Shown here: positions 11,970-24,852 of the stretch, in pieces | How positions within the stretch are numbered: the stretch's first letter is position 1 | Layout: each line of letters begins with the position of its first letter | Assembly: GCA_905221605.1 (NCBI GenBank) | Contig: CAJNDS010000471.1 | Coordinates: 64,001 to 128,000, forward strand | DNA from: Symbiodinium natans | Lineage: Eukaryota > Sar > Dinophyceae > Suessiales > Symbiodiniaceae | Reading direction: 5' to 3' | Length of the DNA: 64,000 bases | Program-made: the position numbers and the translations under genes | Notes under the pieces: model-generated | The model's database searches: none | Told to the model about the DNA's origin: nothing | What the model saw: only the letters and a program-made list of their open reading frames with translations

Positions 11970-14900
11970 TGGAAGGAGGATCGAGTTCAGCGCCTTCGTT
12001 TCCGAGCCAGCTTAGGCGTGCCAACGCCTGTCTGCATCCAAAACGAGGATCGGAATGCAAATTCCGAACATGTCTCGTGGATTCCTGTTTCAGGACCAGG
12101 GAATAGTTGCCGAGTAGTATCGCTTGTAGCGGTACGTACATGTTGGCAAGGAATTGTATCATGTGGCGGGGCTCTTTTGCTGCTCTTTCGCACTCTGACA
12201 TAAGTGGGTGCTCTGGGATGTGGGGCTATCGGGTGGGCACAGCCTTTCTGCAGGATTTGCCGGAGAGGAGAATAGCTGAGAGAAGGGTCGCCGTATGTCT
12301 ACATATATCCCGGATATATGGATGGAATGTCCATGCTTAAAAAGCTGGGATGTTCCGGTTGTCGACTTTCATGCGAACCACAAACAGAACAGCTTTTCGA
12401 GTGCTACACCAACTAGTGGAGAAACCCATCGTATTGCTAGTGGTTCAAAGATGTTCAAAGTGAGTCAAAAACACATCAAAACTGTCAAAACTTAGGAGGC
12501 GGCCACTTCCTGTACAGATCCTGTTTTTTGCTTCAGGCTTTCCGAGGGTACGGAGTTTGCGATCAATTCCGCATGGCCTCGAAACGGCTCCGGCGAAGCA
12601 GAAGGATATGTGTATGATAAGTATCATGCACATTCATTACTACTTGTGATGCTGTATGCGCTTCGACTCATGTTGCCAGCCTGGCATGTGGCTTCAAGTA
12701 GCTTGTGGGTCACGGGTAGTGTTGAGGGCGGGTGGCACAGAGATTTGTTCTACATGGCCTTTAGCTGTGTTTTGTCGGGTTCGTGGGCTGGAGGACAGGA
12801 CGGAGGCAAGTAGTGGCATTTTTAGATACATGATTTGGGGGGTGTTGTTGTAGGTGTTCGCCTGGTCACCGGTCCTTGCAGAGGTTGATTGTTTGTGGCG
12901 ATGGATAGCTTATGCCTGAAAACAAAACCTGTACTTTATCTGAAGATAAGATATGTCGGGCAACCAGTGGACTGATACGTGCCAGTCCGTCAGTGTCACA
13001 CGAGTAATACAAACATGCTGATGCATTCAGTGCCGTAAGATGCTGGTGCAAGTGGACTACACCCAATCCCGACGCTGCCTGAATCGTCTGCTATTCGCAG
13101 ACTGAAGCACTCACTCTCCTTTGGAGCCTTCAGAGACACGGCGAATACATGCGAATACCACATTGAAGTTCGGCGGACGGGCGAGCGTAACACGAAGTGG
13201 TGCGGAATTTCAGGAGGTGTGCAGCACCGGCAACTTCGCAAAAAACTATGCTCTGCGGCCTCATGGTTGGCCGTCTGCTTCTCAGATGCCGAGCGCATGT
13301 CAAACCCATGTAGGGTCTGGACCTGCGACATTTGCGGCACAAGGCGGCGTCAATACGGCACTCGGGCACTCAGGTGTGGATCTCATGAGCCCATGGCGGC
13401 AGCCCTTGCATCGCTAGCATTTTGGAACCGAGCCAGCGCCTGTGAGTCATGATTGACCACATGCTGTCAATGCTGGCATCAGTTCGTAACAATCTGCACC
13501 CACTGCACCCACTGCACCGCTCTGTGGCTTGGCCTGTAAACCATTTTGGCCTTGTGAGATGACCTAAGTACTCGACCGGAAGCGAGAATCAACCGGAAAG
13601 CTGAGCAAGGGCTGAGCAACGGCTGAGCACCGAGCCGGTGGGCCTTCTAAGGGTCCAAGACGCTGCAGCAGACTTTGCACCTTGCAGCTTCTGAAACAAA
13701 CTTTACGTTAATCCCGTTGAGACAACTACGTCACTACGTGCACGTACGTCTACCTGCGTCTGTCCTACTGACAGGGTGCGCTCCGTGCGCTCTGACGCTG
13801 CAGCTGCTCCGAGAACGCGCAAAGGCTTAAAACGTCTCCAAAACGTCTCCAGCCTTCTGCGGTAGGACCTCCAGGGCCGCGGGCACAACCTTTCTCCACG
13901 ATCTGACGAGTACGTGATGGGTGCTGTTGAGGAGGAGTGTTTTTGACTTGAAGCGTGTGTGTGTGTGTGTTGCTCTCATGAAATGTTTGCTCAGTTGTGC
14001 AAACCTCGAAATATCTCGAGATGCTCTTTGAAAAAACTCTGAGGCTCTCTGTGACTTTTGTGGGCCACTCTCCAGTGCTCCAGGCCACCCAGGAAGCCGG
14101 AAAGTTCTGAGCAAGTACCGCCTGCACCGGGGCTCTCTCACGTTACAATATGTCGACAATATTCGACAATGATTGAAAAGAAAAATAAAAACCTGAAACA
14201 AGTGCGTGTCGTGCATGGTCTTCAGCCAAGCCTTTCCACCAGCGCTGTTTGCCTTAGAGCACCATCACTGGCACCCCTCACTTACACTTCTCCGGCACAA
14301 GTTTGAGTCCTACTGGCTCTTGAGGAACTGCATAATACATATATATATATATGTATATATACATATGCGAAGCGCATGCGAAGCGCGCCTGACTGCGGCC
14401 AAGGCACCGCTGACATGGCCCAGAAATGGCTGGCGACATGTGCTGCAAGGCCGTTGAGACTTGTAAGTTGAGAAAGGCTTTTCTTCTAGTCCGCAAGTTC
14501 AAAGAAGGCTGCAATAGCTGATTGCGAACCGTCTGTGGAGTTGGAGTGCAGTTTGCCCAGACCGGTGCGGGACAAAGGTCTGCTGCATGTCTATGAACGC
14601 CTGTGTCAGTTTGTACGTCACGGTGCCCGCATATATCCCCTTACGCCTAAAGAACTTTTGGAATATGTGTTTCTGACATGTCACACATGGTCAAGCATAC
14701 TAGCTAGTCGCGGCTAGTCCACAGAATGTTCGGGGAAATCAATTCGGGCTACTTCCTCCTAAACGCAGCTGCAGCAAAGCAAAACCTGAATCCACATCCT
14801 GTCCAGCTCAGCTTTCTCATATCTTTGTAGCATTCCGATGTGTTCTGTGTGGCCGGCTTGTGTTCTGATTGGATTTGGGTGTGTACTTATGACACTCGGG

Positions 14901-16970
14901 AACTAATATCTAGAGGTAGAAGATCGCAGGATTGCAGCATGTCAGGGCTTTTCAGGGCATGGGCGTTTCAGGGCGCGTGCGCCGTGCGCAATGAACGTTC
15001 ATGAATGAACGACAGCTTTCAGGAATTTGGAGCAACGCTTGGGACAGACAGCATCACCAATAAATCATAACACCTCTACCATGCTCCCTGCGACAATCTG
15101 AATGTGGCATCGCCTGGGAATACGCTTGTGCCCCTCCTATAACCATGACACCCTGATTTGTAAAACCGAATTGTCACAAGCCCTGTTTGGTTTCGGAGTT
15201 GGAGGGAGCACGTTAACGCACATCACGATATCAAGATGCACATCACCCAAGTACGGGTGCTGGTCAATTTCACTTGCTGGTGGCTAAGTCTTCGAAGCCC
15301 GCCGCTGCACGCATGCGGATCCCAGTACAGTACCCGGAGTTACAAAACAAGAAAGGATTGTTGACCTCTGCTGCTACGACTACGCCGGATGTGCTCACGG
15401 CCACGGCAAGCGATGCTTCACACATTATGGAACACTCCAGGGCCACTTACCGTCCCGCTGCCAAATGCAGGACCCAATGTAGTTTCACGTATACCCGAAA
15501 CACAAGACCCCGCGTGTGGACGCAGCATTGGCCGCCGGTCCGGTTAACTTGGATCAGTGCCAGGCTGTGGGCGCAGGTCGATATGTTTTTACCAAGAACG
15601 ATGCGAGCTAAACCCCACGAGCCGGAACCAAGAAGCACGGCTTTGTAATTTGCCCCACCTTATTCTGGACTCGGAACGCATTATGTAGATTCTAGGTCCC
15701 AAGTACATGTTTGGGTCGTAGGAAGTTGTTTTCGAAATTGTTCGACGTTTAGTCAGCGCCGTTTATGAACAACTGTACATAACATAGCTCTGCTTGTCAG
15801 TTCATGCGCATGATTTCGCCATATTTGTGCATCAACTCTGCGTTGATCGTTCCTCTTCTCGATCTTGCTATGCACGCTTTTGCCACCCTGACATGACCAA
15901 TCTCGCCTCACCGAGGGTGAGTGACAAGGTTCGGGCTGAGTTCGCCATGCGTAGAGACAAGGAGACAGCTTGCAAGGGCTGAAAACATACCAAAGCGCAG
16001 GACTAGTCGCTGTCAGGTCTTTCATGGAAACGCAAGGATTTCCGACCTTCTGGATTGAGGCTGCGGGATGCTGCGAGGCTCTGGCATCATGGGACTGAAT
16101 GGATCAGGGCCCTACAGTACTGCAACGGAAGAACTGGCCATTGCAGGAAGTACACAGATGTACCGTCGGCCTTCAGCTCTACACTTGACGCGCACCTTTT
16201 AGCTTGCAACTGTCAGTGGCACTATGGCACGCTCGCGAAGTCAGCACCAAGCAGCCCCTGCACAGTCTCTGGCACTGACAGTCCTGGAAAGCTTTTGGGC
16301 AAAGCACAATCAACCTTACGCTCTTGCTTTGATAAGGCGATGAACTAAAACGCTGATGGAATGATCTATACACTTAGGCTGCATACATGCGAGAAAGCCT
16401 GCAGTCCAGACACATGCTGCTGATGGCTGCCGGAGACAGGACATACCAGGACACTTCACTGCGGCTGGCTCTCGCACCCATTTCTCACTATGGTGATCTT
16501 GTGGGATCTTGCGGAGTATGGCACCGTGAGGATGGATGGGTGGGGTGGCGCGGTACTGGCATCATGGCTTATGGGGCTTGCCCATGCTCCCCCTGCCCAT
16601 GCTCGCCCGAAAGAACCTTTGAACAGAGTCACGGCAAGACATTCGACAACATCCGAAGCCCGAATCCACCGCCCCCAAAGAAAGTGACCTTCGAGCATAC
16701 CGAGCAGGGCTGTGCTACCCCGAATGTGCTACTTCGACAGCTGACCCACACCCCGTGCCCTCTAGGGTTTCACATCGTGTCACCACGTTGAGTCGGCTCT
16801 CGGCAAATCGCAAGCTGGGTGGCAATTCCAGATGTGCTCAAAATGCAGTGCCTAATGTTCCAAAGCCGCGCGCATGGACGTGAAAAGCCCAAGAAAGTGA
16901 GGCAGATCAAGCAATGTAGAGACAGGAATCAGTTTGAAACATGCTTGAACACGTTTGAAGCACTCCTTCA
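11970..16970. other. About 5 kb with no recognisable gene
   Basis: Open frames are short and occur on both strands. The longest minus frame (12996-13340) contains a plausible peptide (AVSLKAPKESECFSLRIA) and the plus frame at 15274-15648 is open for 124 codons, but neither shows a domain or a consistent set of AG|G boundaries. Small simple repeats occur at 13957-13972 (GT) and about 14335-14362 (TA). The region may hold introns or upstream parts of unrecognised genes. Confidence 0.4.
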
Positions 16971-16973
16971 GGA

Positions 16974-19373
16974 TTAGCAGGAGCAGCTCCTCAGAAATCG
17001 CGAGCTTCTGAGATGGCGGCCAGTATGTTGGCTGGCAAACTCACAATATCTCACAATTGCTAAGTTTGTTGCTTCTTGGGATCCGAAGACACAGACGACG
17101 GATCTAGCTGAACTGTGGGCTGCGTCGCCATATCAACGTTGGGCGCCTCATTGGCACACAACTTTTTGGATGTCGTGATGCATGACTGAACGAATGACAC
17201 GCACCTCGTCCTGTCCGGGCAGAGCCTGTGCCAATTGTCGGAAGAGGCCCTTGATGTTGGTGCCCATCTGACAGGAAAGCGGGTTTAGGACTTCAGGCGA
17301 GGTCCAGGTCGAATTGTGTGCACCAACGCAAACAAAAGAGGATGAAAGCTTCGTTCAGCCCACGTTTCTGTAGCGCGTCTGTCACCGTCTGTCGACATTG
17401 CACGCACACGTGAAGCAGTTGCCGAAGCACCCAAGGTTACAACTTTCCAGCAAAAAGCTGAAGGTGCCAAAAGCCTGTAGAACTCAAGCAAGTTCTGCTA
17501 GGAGATGCAACTCCATCATTCAGCCCACACTCTCCTCAATACACAAACAAGTGAAAACAAACATAGATGACAACTTAACCAAATGGGTTTGGCTGGTGAA
17601 CCTTTCGTTGCACAAGAAAATTCAAGAGTGACTTGAGAGCATTGCGGATTAAAGCGCAACTGCCACGGTACTACGTACATCACGTACAAGATGCTCAAAC
17701 ACACCTCATGGGAAGTGCGCAGTTTTCTCAGAAACAGACAAACAAACAAAACTACACGCCCGGTGTAGTGGATGTGCATGGGGGTGCGGGTGTGTGGGTG
17801 TGCGGGCTGGCGCGTGCCTTTGCGCTTGTCTCGATGAACATGACGCCATTCTCCTGGGGCCACACGGTTCGGGAAGCAGTAGGCAGTCGTTTTGCCTTCG
17901 TGACTTTCGCTCATCACTCCTTGGCCTTTTCCTCACCCTCTTCCATGGAGACTTGCCGTCGGTCTGCCAAGTCAGTCCTTTGACTTCCAAGTCGAACTGA
18001 CAAGTCTTTCACATTGCAGCCACTGGCATCACGAGGCCCTGTCTTGTTGCCAACAAGTATGATGACGACATCGTTCCCTCTCTCGCTTCGAACATCCTGC
18101 ATGCTCCATATTTTCACAGAGCATGCGATGCAATCCGATGCCAAAGAAAGCCAAGCACGCACCCATCCTCGATCCACTTAGAGGTATTGAGGAAGGAAGC
18201 GCGATTAGTGATATCATATACCTTGGCGGCAGATCTGGTTCAGTTGCATTGCGTGTGATACTGCGACACGAGGCTAGGTCAACCAACATCAGCGTTGAAA
18301 TGCTAGGCTCATCGCGACAATGGCACCTGAAGAATCGCGGATGTAGCTGGGAATCAAGCTGCGAAAGCGTTCCTTCAACCCAACAGTGGGAACTGACAGG
18401 TGCAGTGCATGAGCTAAACACATACCTGGTGCTTTCAAGGCAACTTGCGCTAAGCATAGCCAATCTCGGGACTGCCTGCCCCGCAGTGTCCCACAGCTGC
18501 AATCGGACTGTTCGATCCTGAATGACCCAGCCGTCCAGATAGGCAAACAATCGACACGAATCTGCACAGCCTCTAAATACATTGTCTTGCTCAAAAAGTC
18601 GATGCCGATCGTTGCCTCTCGCAGTGATCAAAAACAAAACGGGGAACAGCCGGAAACATCTGACTGTCTACAGACATCCGGCAAAGGCACTGGACCCAAA
18701 ACTGCCAATCAGCATGCTGGCCAATACCAGCCTGGTAGTTGTTGTCGAAGGTGTCATACATGAAACGCGTGATGACCTCTGTCAAAGGAGGAAATGAGCG
18801 ATACGAGTGATGGCCACATATACACCGTGAATATGTTATATATATATATGTATGGTAGTATCATGAACATGCACGCACACATGGAGAAGTAAATGCAAAA
18901 ATGTGTACATACATATATATATATACATATATATGCAGCGACGGACAAAATCACGTTACACAGTGCGAGGACGCGGAATACCATATTGTCGCTTTACGTG
19001 GGCCCATATCGCTTTACATACTATGGGACTCCGGATACATGTGTCTGAACGTGCCAACTAATGTTATCGCTTTAGGTGGGGCCCATATCGCTTTTCATGG
19101 TTTAACAACTCGTGTCCACCGTAGTACTGGCTTAGACAAACATAATTTAGGCAGGCGCTCATATGATGATTCATGTACATATCATCACCGATGAAGGCCA
19201 GCGAAACTTTATGTAGTTAAAACACACGCCGGGGCATGGGAGGCAAGGAGCTGTGGGTGCAGGTTGCAGATCTAGCCATGCACCCTTGCACTTTCAGACT
19301 TTCTTGATGGAAAAGCTGAGGGCCCGACAGAGGTCTTCCCGACAGCTTGCTCCCCGAGGAAGACAAGCTTGTA
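16974..19373 (-). CDS. RAB6: Rab6-type small GTPase, 12 exons, near complete
   Basis: Twelve exons splice in phase on the minus strand: 19329-19373, 18732-18776, 18571-18615, 18476-18517, 18319-18372, 18168-18221, 18044-18096, 17920-17977, 17818-17853, 17205-17267, 17073-17146 and 16974-16989. They give about 194 residues; animal Rab6 has about 208. All guanine-nucleotide motifs are present: P-loop GEQAVGKTS, switch I FDNNYQATIGIDF, WDTAGQERF, GNKTDLAD and ETSAK. The switch I/RabF sequence [14 protein letters not shown] and the [10 protein letters not shown] stretch are characteristic of Rab6. The gene ends ...DPKKSCSC and a stop, a CXC motif for double geranylgeranylation. The expected role is retrograde Golgi/ER and Golgi vesicle traffic as a membrane-anchored switch. 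Donors are GC (5), GT (3) and GA (3). Most acceptors are AG|G; exons 1 and 10 have AG|T and AG|A. Only the first exon with the start codon (about 10 residues) is missing. Confidence 0.95.
18830..18935. repeat. TA-rich microsatellites upstream of Rab6 exon 2
   Basis: Two clusters of alternating TA/CATA (about 18836-18850 and 18908-18934) lie in the large first intron of the Rab6 gene, between exon 1 (19329) and exon 2 (18776). The rest of that 550-base intron holds nothing recognisable. Confidence 0.85.
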
Positions 19374-20329
19374 CTGTGCACATTGTGAGCATCGGGGGAT
19401 CGGTATAATCGGTATCGTGGAAACAACTACAAAAACTAACACTGTAGATTCGCAGCTCAGGTAACATCCTTCAGCACCCATGATGCAGTTGCAGCCAGCC
19501 GCAATCGGTTCGATCGGAGGGGCCGGTTGGTGGCGTGTTTTTTGGCCATCATATACAGCCGGCAAGTATGCATCAAGTAGTCACTGTTCGGCAGCTTCCA
19601 GCCCGAGCAATGGTAGAAAACACGGGGACAGACGTTGAGAGGGACATTCTCGGAATATTGCTTGGGAGTGTGGAGGGAACGCGCATGGGCAGCAGGTCCT
19701 GGGCTCTCGATCTCGTGACCAAGTGAAAGTACTTCCAATTTTGACGAACTTGAACTTGAAGGGTTGGCACTTGAAGGGTTGGCACAAAGAGCCTTTATTG
19801 TTTTTGCTCTCTTTCGCCCACTTGCTAGGCCCGTCACTGCTGTTTCTGCCACAGCGACAGCTTGACCCTGCTATTTTAACATGATGTGACATACCCCTGC
19901 AGCGGACAGCGGATGCAGAACGCCCCGCATGAGCCCCGCACCCCAGCCTTTGAGCATGGCTCAAAATGCTCAAAAGAACACAAAGGCATAAGCAAGTTCA
20001 AACTTTGTTTGATATGGCTGAGTATCATGTTCTTGTTTGACCGCATGCCGCATATTATCTTGCATAGAGAGCTGGGATTTGCTCTGGGAACGCTCGGGGT
20101 CGGGGTGCTGTTACCGGACAAGCTCCTTGAGAACACACTACGAGTACAGTGAAGGATGCGGTAGGACCGCTGCTGTGACGCTAAGACGGTCAGGAATCCT
20201 GTCAAGTTACTTGGTTTGCGCTTTGTCTTTTCCGCCAACAGCAGTGTCATTTGTAGTTCAGTCGGCCCTACAAGGCTTGGCACAACTGGGCTGCTGCTGC
20301 TGCTGCTGCAAGCCTTCTTCTGTTGGCCC

Positions 20330-20765
20330 AAGACGCATAAACGCTGTAAATACCGACATTTCCGACACCCGCCGGCAACTGAAAGCCAGGCATGCAGAAG
20401 ACAGCGACCAACGCCCACGACCGGAAGCAACAACAAATAAACAAAAACAAAGGAGGAATGCGGAAGGCGGAAAGTGCTGTAAATACCGAGTATCCCCCTC
20501 CAAAAGGCCCGAAAATGTTGTTAATACCGAGGAGTCCGAAGCAGCCCGTCCCGCCCTCCCAACAGAAACGGCGAAAAATTGTAAAAACTTTGTTTTCGGT
20601 GTAATAACAAAAACATGGAAAACTGCCCAAAACACCGCAAATACCGAGATTTCGAAAAACACCCCCCCCCCCTCCCGCCAAAAAAAACGAAAAAGGTTCC
20701 CCGCCACCCCACCCCCCGCCACCCCAACCCCCCCCCCCCCCACCCCCCACCCCCCTCAACCCATG
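20330..20765. repeat. Dispersed repeat with TAATACCG/AAATACCG motifs, ending in C-tracts
   Basis: A short motif recurs four times at 20346-20356, 20479-20489, 20520-20531 and 20637-20647 in the forms CTGTAAATACCG, TTGTTAATACCG and CGCAAATACCG, spaced 40-130 bases. The block ends in runs of 6-13 C with occasional A and G (20663-20755). The same GTAAATACC core appears in the element at 45.26-45.5 kb, so this is probably a third copy of one dispersed repeat family. I see no coding sequence in it. Confidence 0.6.
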
Positions 20766-21315
20766 TGAAAGTGCAAACCCTTCGTCTGCCAAAAACAACG
20801 GGCTCATGTACATTACAAGTACTTGTTTTTGAATGCAAGGGACACGTCAGGGGCCTCCATCTTCGAAGCTATACATTGTCTTGATAGGTTGGGGGGTTTT
20901 AGAAGGGCACAGCATTTGGTATTCTAGTTGTCGTGTGGTTTTTCGGAGGGAACGCATGGTGATCCTTAACTACTCTATCTTAGGTTTTAGGTCTTCTGCA
21001 CGCTGCGAGGGTCTCAGAAGGGCGTGCCGCTCCCGAAAAACCCCACATGGTGAATAGTTTCTGGGAGGAGAAATAAAATTCATGCGCGTAGGGCGTAGGG
21101 GTAGGGCTTGGAGACATCCCTTGAAGCCGCAACCCATATCCCACTCAAGTATAGAGCCGGCAACTTCGTTTCAGGCTCGCTCGCTGTTGTTGTTGGTGCT
21201 GTCGTGCTGGCAACGACAACTTGAGCGTCCTATGCATCGGTTAAACTGGCACGGAAGGATTCGAGTTGGGCAAGGTTAGCTTGGCGCAACTCGTGGCGAC
21301 CAGCGCGGCCGTGTC

Positions 21316-21597
21316 TTGCGAGCGAAAAATTCCAGTGTCCCTCCGTGCGCTGGTGGCTCTGCTGCAAAGGCCATTACCCCACCTGACCAGTACGAGGACC
21401 GCGTCCCCCGACCTGCCCTGCGACTTGTCTGCAAGATGAGCTACCCACTCCTCACGGCGGACGCTTACAGTGACCTGCGCACGCCTTCATCTGCAAATTC
21501 GAAAACAACTGCACGCCAGAAGCTCGTTAATGATGTTCTTGCTGCACACATGCCGGGCTTCCGCAAGCGTGAGGGAGCAGAAGGGCTTGAGGCGTAA
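21316..21597 (+). CDS. Weak coding-like frame
   Basis: A plus-strand frame encodes about 94 residues including MSYPLLTADAYSDLRTPSS and a basic/acidic end (GFRKREGAEGLEA) before a stop. Composition is acceptable but the opposite strand is also open (21465-21713) and no domain or clear splice boundary supports it. The flanking 19.4-24.5 kb interval otherwise shows only short frames. Confidence 0.18.
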   Translation: MRAKNSSVPPCAGGSAAKAITPPDQYEDRVPRPALRLVCKMSYPLLTADAYSDLRTPSSANSKTTARQKLVNDVLAAHMPGFRKREGAEGLEA

Positions 21598-24532
21598 GCG
21601 CTGGTAAGCTCCGAGGTCAGATGACTTCTGTTGCGAGAAGCAGCACGAGGGCAGGGCCGGGGGGGGGGGCACGTCAAAGAAATGGGGCTCTGTCGACTGG
21701 GCATCTGCATCAAGACGAACGTCGAAGAGAAAGCACTCGTGAAAGCGCGGGATGTATGGATCCGATGCTCCTACACTGACGTCATGTCACATCCCTACAC
21801 TCTACACACTACACATCTCATCACCCTGGAGCTGCGGAAAGAATTTACCGAAATGCCGGATTCTCAACTTCAGTTTACAGACATGACATAACAAGCTACT
21901 TGGGGCATACGCATAGGAGAGGCCCCGGCCAAGGCGGACAGGACATGTTGCGCAGATTTGCGCAGCAAATTGCAGCAAGAACACGTAGCAACAGAACGCA
22001 AGCCTTGTTTAAGCCTGTGACGCGGGCCATTCCTGCTTCCGCCATGGCTTAGAGGACTCGATGAACGACGATTTACAAAAGTGTCGCATAGTGTCGCTAT
22101 GTCTGTGCGTAGCTTGAGACAGGGCATGTTTCTGGCTTTAGAAGGAAGAGCCCACGTCGGGAAGCACTTGCAAAAGTTGACGTGAAGGTGCACATCTGCT
22201 TGAAGAAGGCTAGTCACGGCTAGTCGTTGTCGTCGCTTGAATCAAAATTCAATCGCACAGGTGTTGCGTAGTCAGGGTCGGCAAGATGCACAACATTCAC
22301 TTTGAGAGGCTTCCGTTTGAGATGAACTTGACCATCCTTTTGCGATGAATATGAACAAAAAGACGAAGGATCTGCTACCAACGCAAAGCAAGTGCGACTA
22401 CGCGTGCCTGACAACTTGCCGGCGTGGCAACTAACATTGGAAGACGGATCTTTCTAGGTTTCATGACAACAACCACAAATAGCAAGAGTTCCTGCATCTT
22501 ATGGCTTCTCGGTTGCGGCTGCCCCCGGTCCGGTGAGGACATGTGCCCTGAAGCCTGCAATGTCATGCAAGTTGGGGGCAGTGGCTACCACAAAGCTGGA
22601 CGGCCAGGGTGCCACATGCCCTGATCCGTTCGGTTTGCTGATTTCAACTTACTTCGGCACGGTCCACTTACAAAGGAAAAGGTGTCAGCCCCCAACGTTG
22701 TCGCAACGCACATGTTTCCATAGGCCTTCATGCCTGACCCTGAGGACGAGCAAGAACGAAAACAAATATGAAAAGAAGTCTCTGCATGTGTCTGCTGTTT
22801 TTGCTAGAACAAAAACAGCTCTGAGAGTCAAAGAAGGCCTTTGGGAAGCGATAAGACGCCCCGGACCTGAGCTTGAAAACCCTCCGCACCCATTGAGCCC
22901 TTGCGAGCTCGCCATGTCCCAGCTACAAAGGCTGTCCCATTGGCTTGACGGTCGTTTAGGGCTTTCGAGTTCGGAGATGTGCGGGGTTGAGCTTTGATCC
23001 GTATTTGGTCGGATTTGAATGGATTTGACACCAAGGTTGCCCATGTGCTGCGAGGGCCCCTGGAGCTGCCGCCGCCTCCCCAAAATCGCTGAGAAGATGA
23101 ATATCCACTTGTTCACGAGGCCTCATTGCGCATAGCCCGTGTTGTTGAAAGAAATCCACGTACCTCACGTACCTGGCTGCGTGTCTAGGTGTGCGTTTGA
23201 GTCACCTGCAGCGTTGTCATGCTCTTGCTTGATTGCTCTTGCTTACCGCGCAGCGCATGTCTGTGCGGCCGCATATGTTGCACATGTTGTGGTGCGTGTT
23301 CAATGGTTGACCCTCAAGCTTCCACGTCAGCCAACAGTTGAGGGTCGTTTCTGCTTTTGATTTCCAGAATTTTGCCCCACCCTCCCACCGCAAGGAGGGT
23401 TGCGAGTTTTTTCTGTGTGCGCCGCGGGGTTTGTGTACTTGCCCCCAGCACTGAGTGTCATTTCAGCCTCACATGCACAACATGTCCCTTTCGGATCTGC
23501 CCGACTCTATCATCGACCCCGTGGCTGGAAAAAGATCGATGCGATCGAGCTCTCCAGTGTGCGCATGGCTCTCTGCACTAGATTGGACGGTTTCTGCTTG
23601 CAAGTGTTCTACACGCAGGTATTGCAACAAGTGCTCCTTATTTGTGTCACAGCGCAGGCCCCTGCCCCGTGGACTCTGGGCTGCTTAACTTTGGCACCCC
23701 TGCCAAATCAGGTCTGTATGATTGTATTATCTAGTGCCTTCTTCTCTCAGGCACTTGCGCCGACCTCCTTCGGTGTGAGGCCTTCTGTTCGCGCGCCGCC
23801 CTTAGAAGTAGGAGCGGCCGACAACATCCCGACAAAATCCGACAGCGGCTACGGTAGGCGAAATGGAGGTCAAGCGAGTTTGCACACTCAAAGCCTGAAG
23901 GAACATAAGGGGAACAAGTAACTGGACAGCACCCATGAACCTTGCTGATGTGAAATGGATCTAGCTGGTCGGCTGTTGCTGCATGTTCGCGAGCCACACG
24001 TCATGTAGTGTCTCGACTGCCGACGCATCATAGCCAGCAAAGCCGAAGTGCAAACTGAGAGTGAGAGACGCGAGAACTGACTGCTCTCAAAAGTGGAGCC
24101 AACATGTGTCAACGAGCTGCCGTGAGATGTTTGTTTCAACTTTGTCAAATTCAAGACATGCCAAGCTTCTCATCTGGGTAGTTCTCTGAGTGAGGGTGCA
24201 CAACACACAAGGAAGACTCCATCACCCACTTCTTTTGTGCCAGTCACAGGAAGTTGGCGCGCCGATACTTTCTTCGGGCCTGTTTAGAGCAGGGCTCCAC
24301 TAAATACGTCCGGAGGTTTCAGCACAGCCTGCCTTGTGAGCGCAGCCTGGATGGCAAAAGGCAGCCTTGCAACACAAATGACATGTCGAGGCTGCGACCC
24401 GACTGAGATACAATGTTATAATCTGCTGCAATATGTTACAAGAGGGTCAGCACCAGGGGCAGTGCCCCCAGCAATGCCGGTTGAACGGACTGCTGCTTTC
24501 CTGGCCAGGCGCCCGAGGTGAAGACTTACAAT

Positions 24533-24742
24533 TTATATAAGCAGCGTCTGTCCTTCTGCAGGTTCTTCGGTCGGCTTCGTGGCTTCGGTCGGCTCTTCCG
24601 TGTTGCCTCCCTCCTTCATGTCCGCCTCCTTCAGGCCTGCCTCCTCTGCCTCCTTCGGAGACGGTGCAGCGCCCGCAGCGCCCTTGTCTGTCTTTGGAGC
24701 TTTGGGCAAGCTTCCAGCCGCTGCTTCTGCCGTCTTGGTGTC
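24533..24742 (-). CDS. Acidic Ala/Glu/Lys-rich C-terminal exon of an unrecognised protein
   Basis: The exon begins after TGCGAG|GAC at 24742 and runs to a TAA at 24533-24535, giving 69 residues. It encodes a low-complexity charged tail (for example KTAEAAAGSLPKAPKTD, then SPKEAEEAGLKEADMKEGG and several TEEP/TEATKPTEEP units). High third-position GC and the absence of a simple DNA repeat suggest a real protein tail and not a microsatellite. Upstream exons at higher coordinates were not resolved. Function cannot be inferred. Confidence 0.5.
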   Translation of the reverse strand, partial: DTKTAEAAAGSLPKAPKTDKGAAGAAPSPKEAEEAGLKEADMKEGGNTEEPTEATKPTEEPAEGQTLLI

Positions 24743-24777
24743 CTCGCAGACAATTGAGCCAAGAAGATGTGCTGTGC

Positions 24778-24852
24778 ATTGTGCACAATTTGCACACAAC
24801 TTGCACAATTTGCACAATTTGCACAATTTGCACAATTTGCACAATATTACAC
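24778..24852. repeat. Short tandem repeat, unit TGCACAATT(T)
   Basis: About seven copies of a 9-10 base unit (TGCACAATTT and variants) lie just upstream, in gene sense, of the acidic exon at 24.5-24.7 kb. In the minus frame it would read KLC repeats, but it precedes the exon's AG and is most likely intronic. Confidence 0.9.

Noticed and set aside
13219-13452. Plus-strand CDICGTRRRQYGTRAL, similar to a TSP1 core
   Set aside because: No W..W exon, no matching splice sites and no neighbouring repeats on that strand; probably chance.
13540-13560. A phrase CCATTTTGGCCTTG resembling part of the dinoflagellate spliced leader
   Set aside because: It matches only part of the leader and differs at its end; no donor GT follows in the right place, so it is not called a spliced-leader gene or relic.
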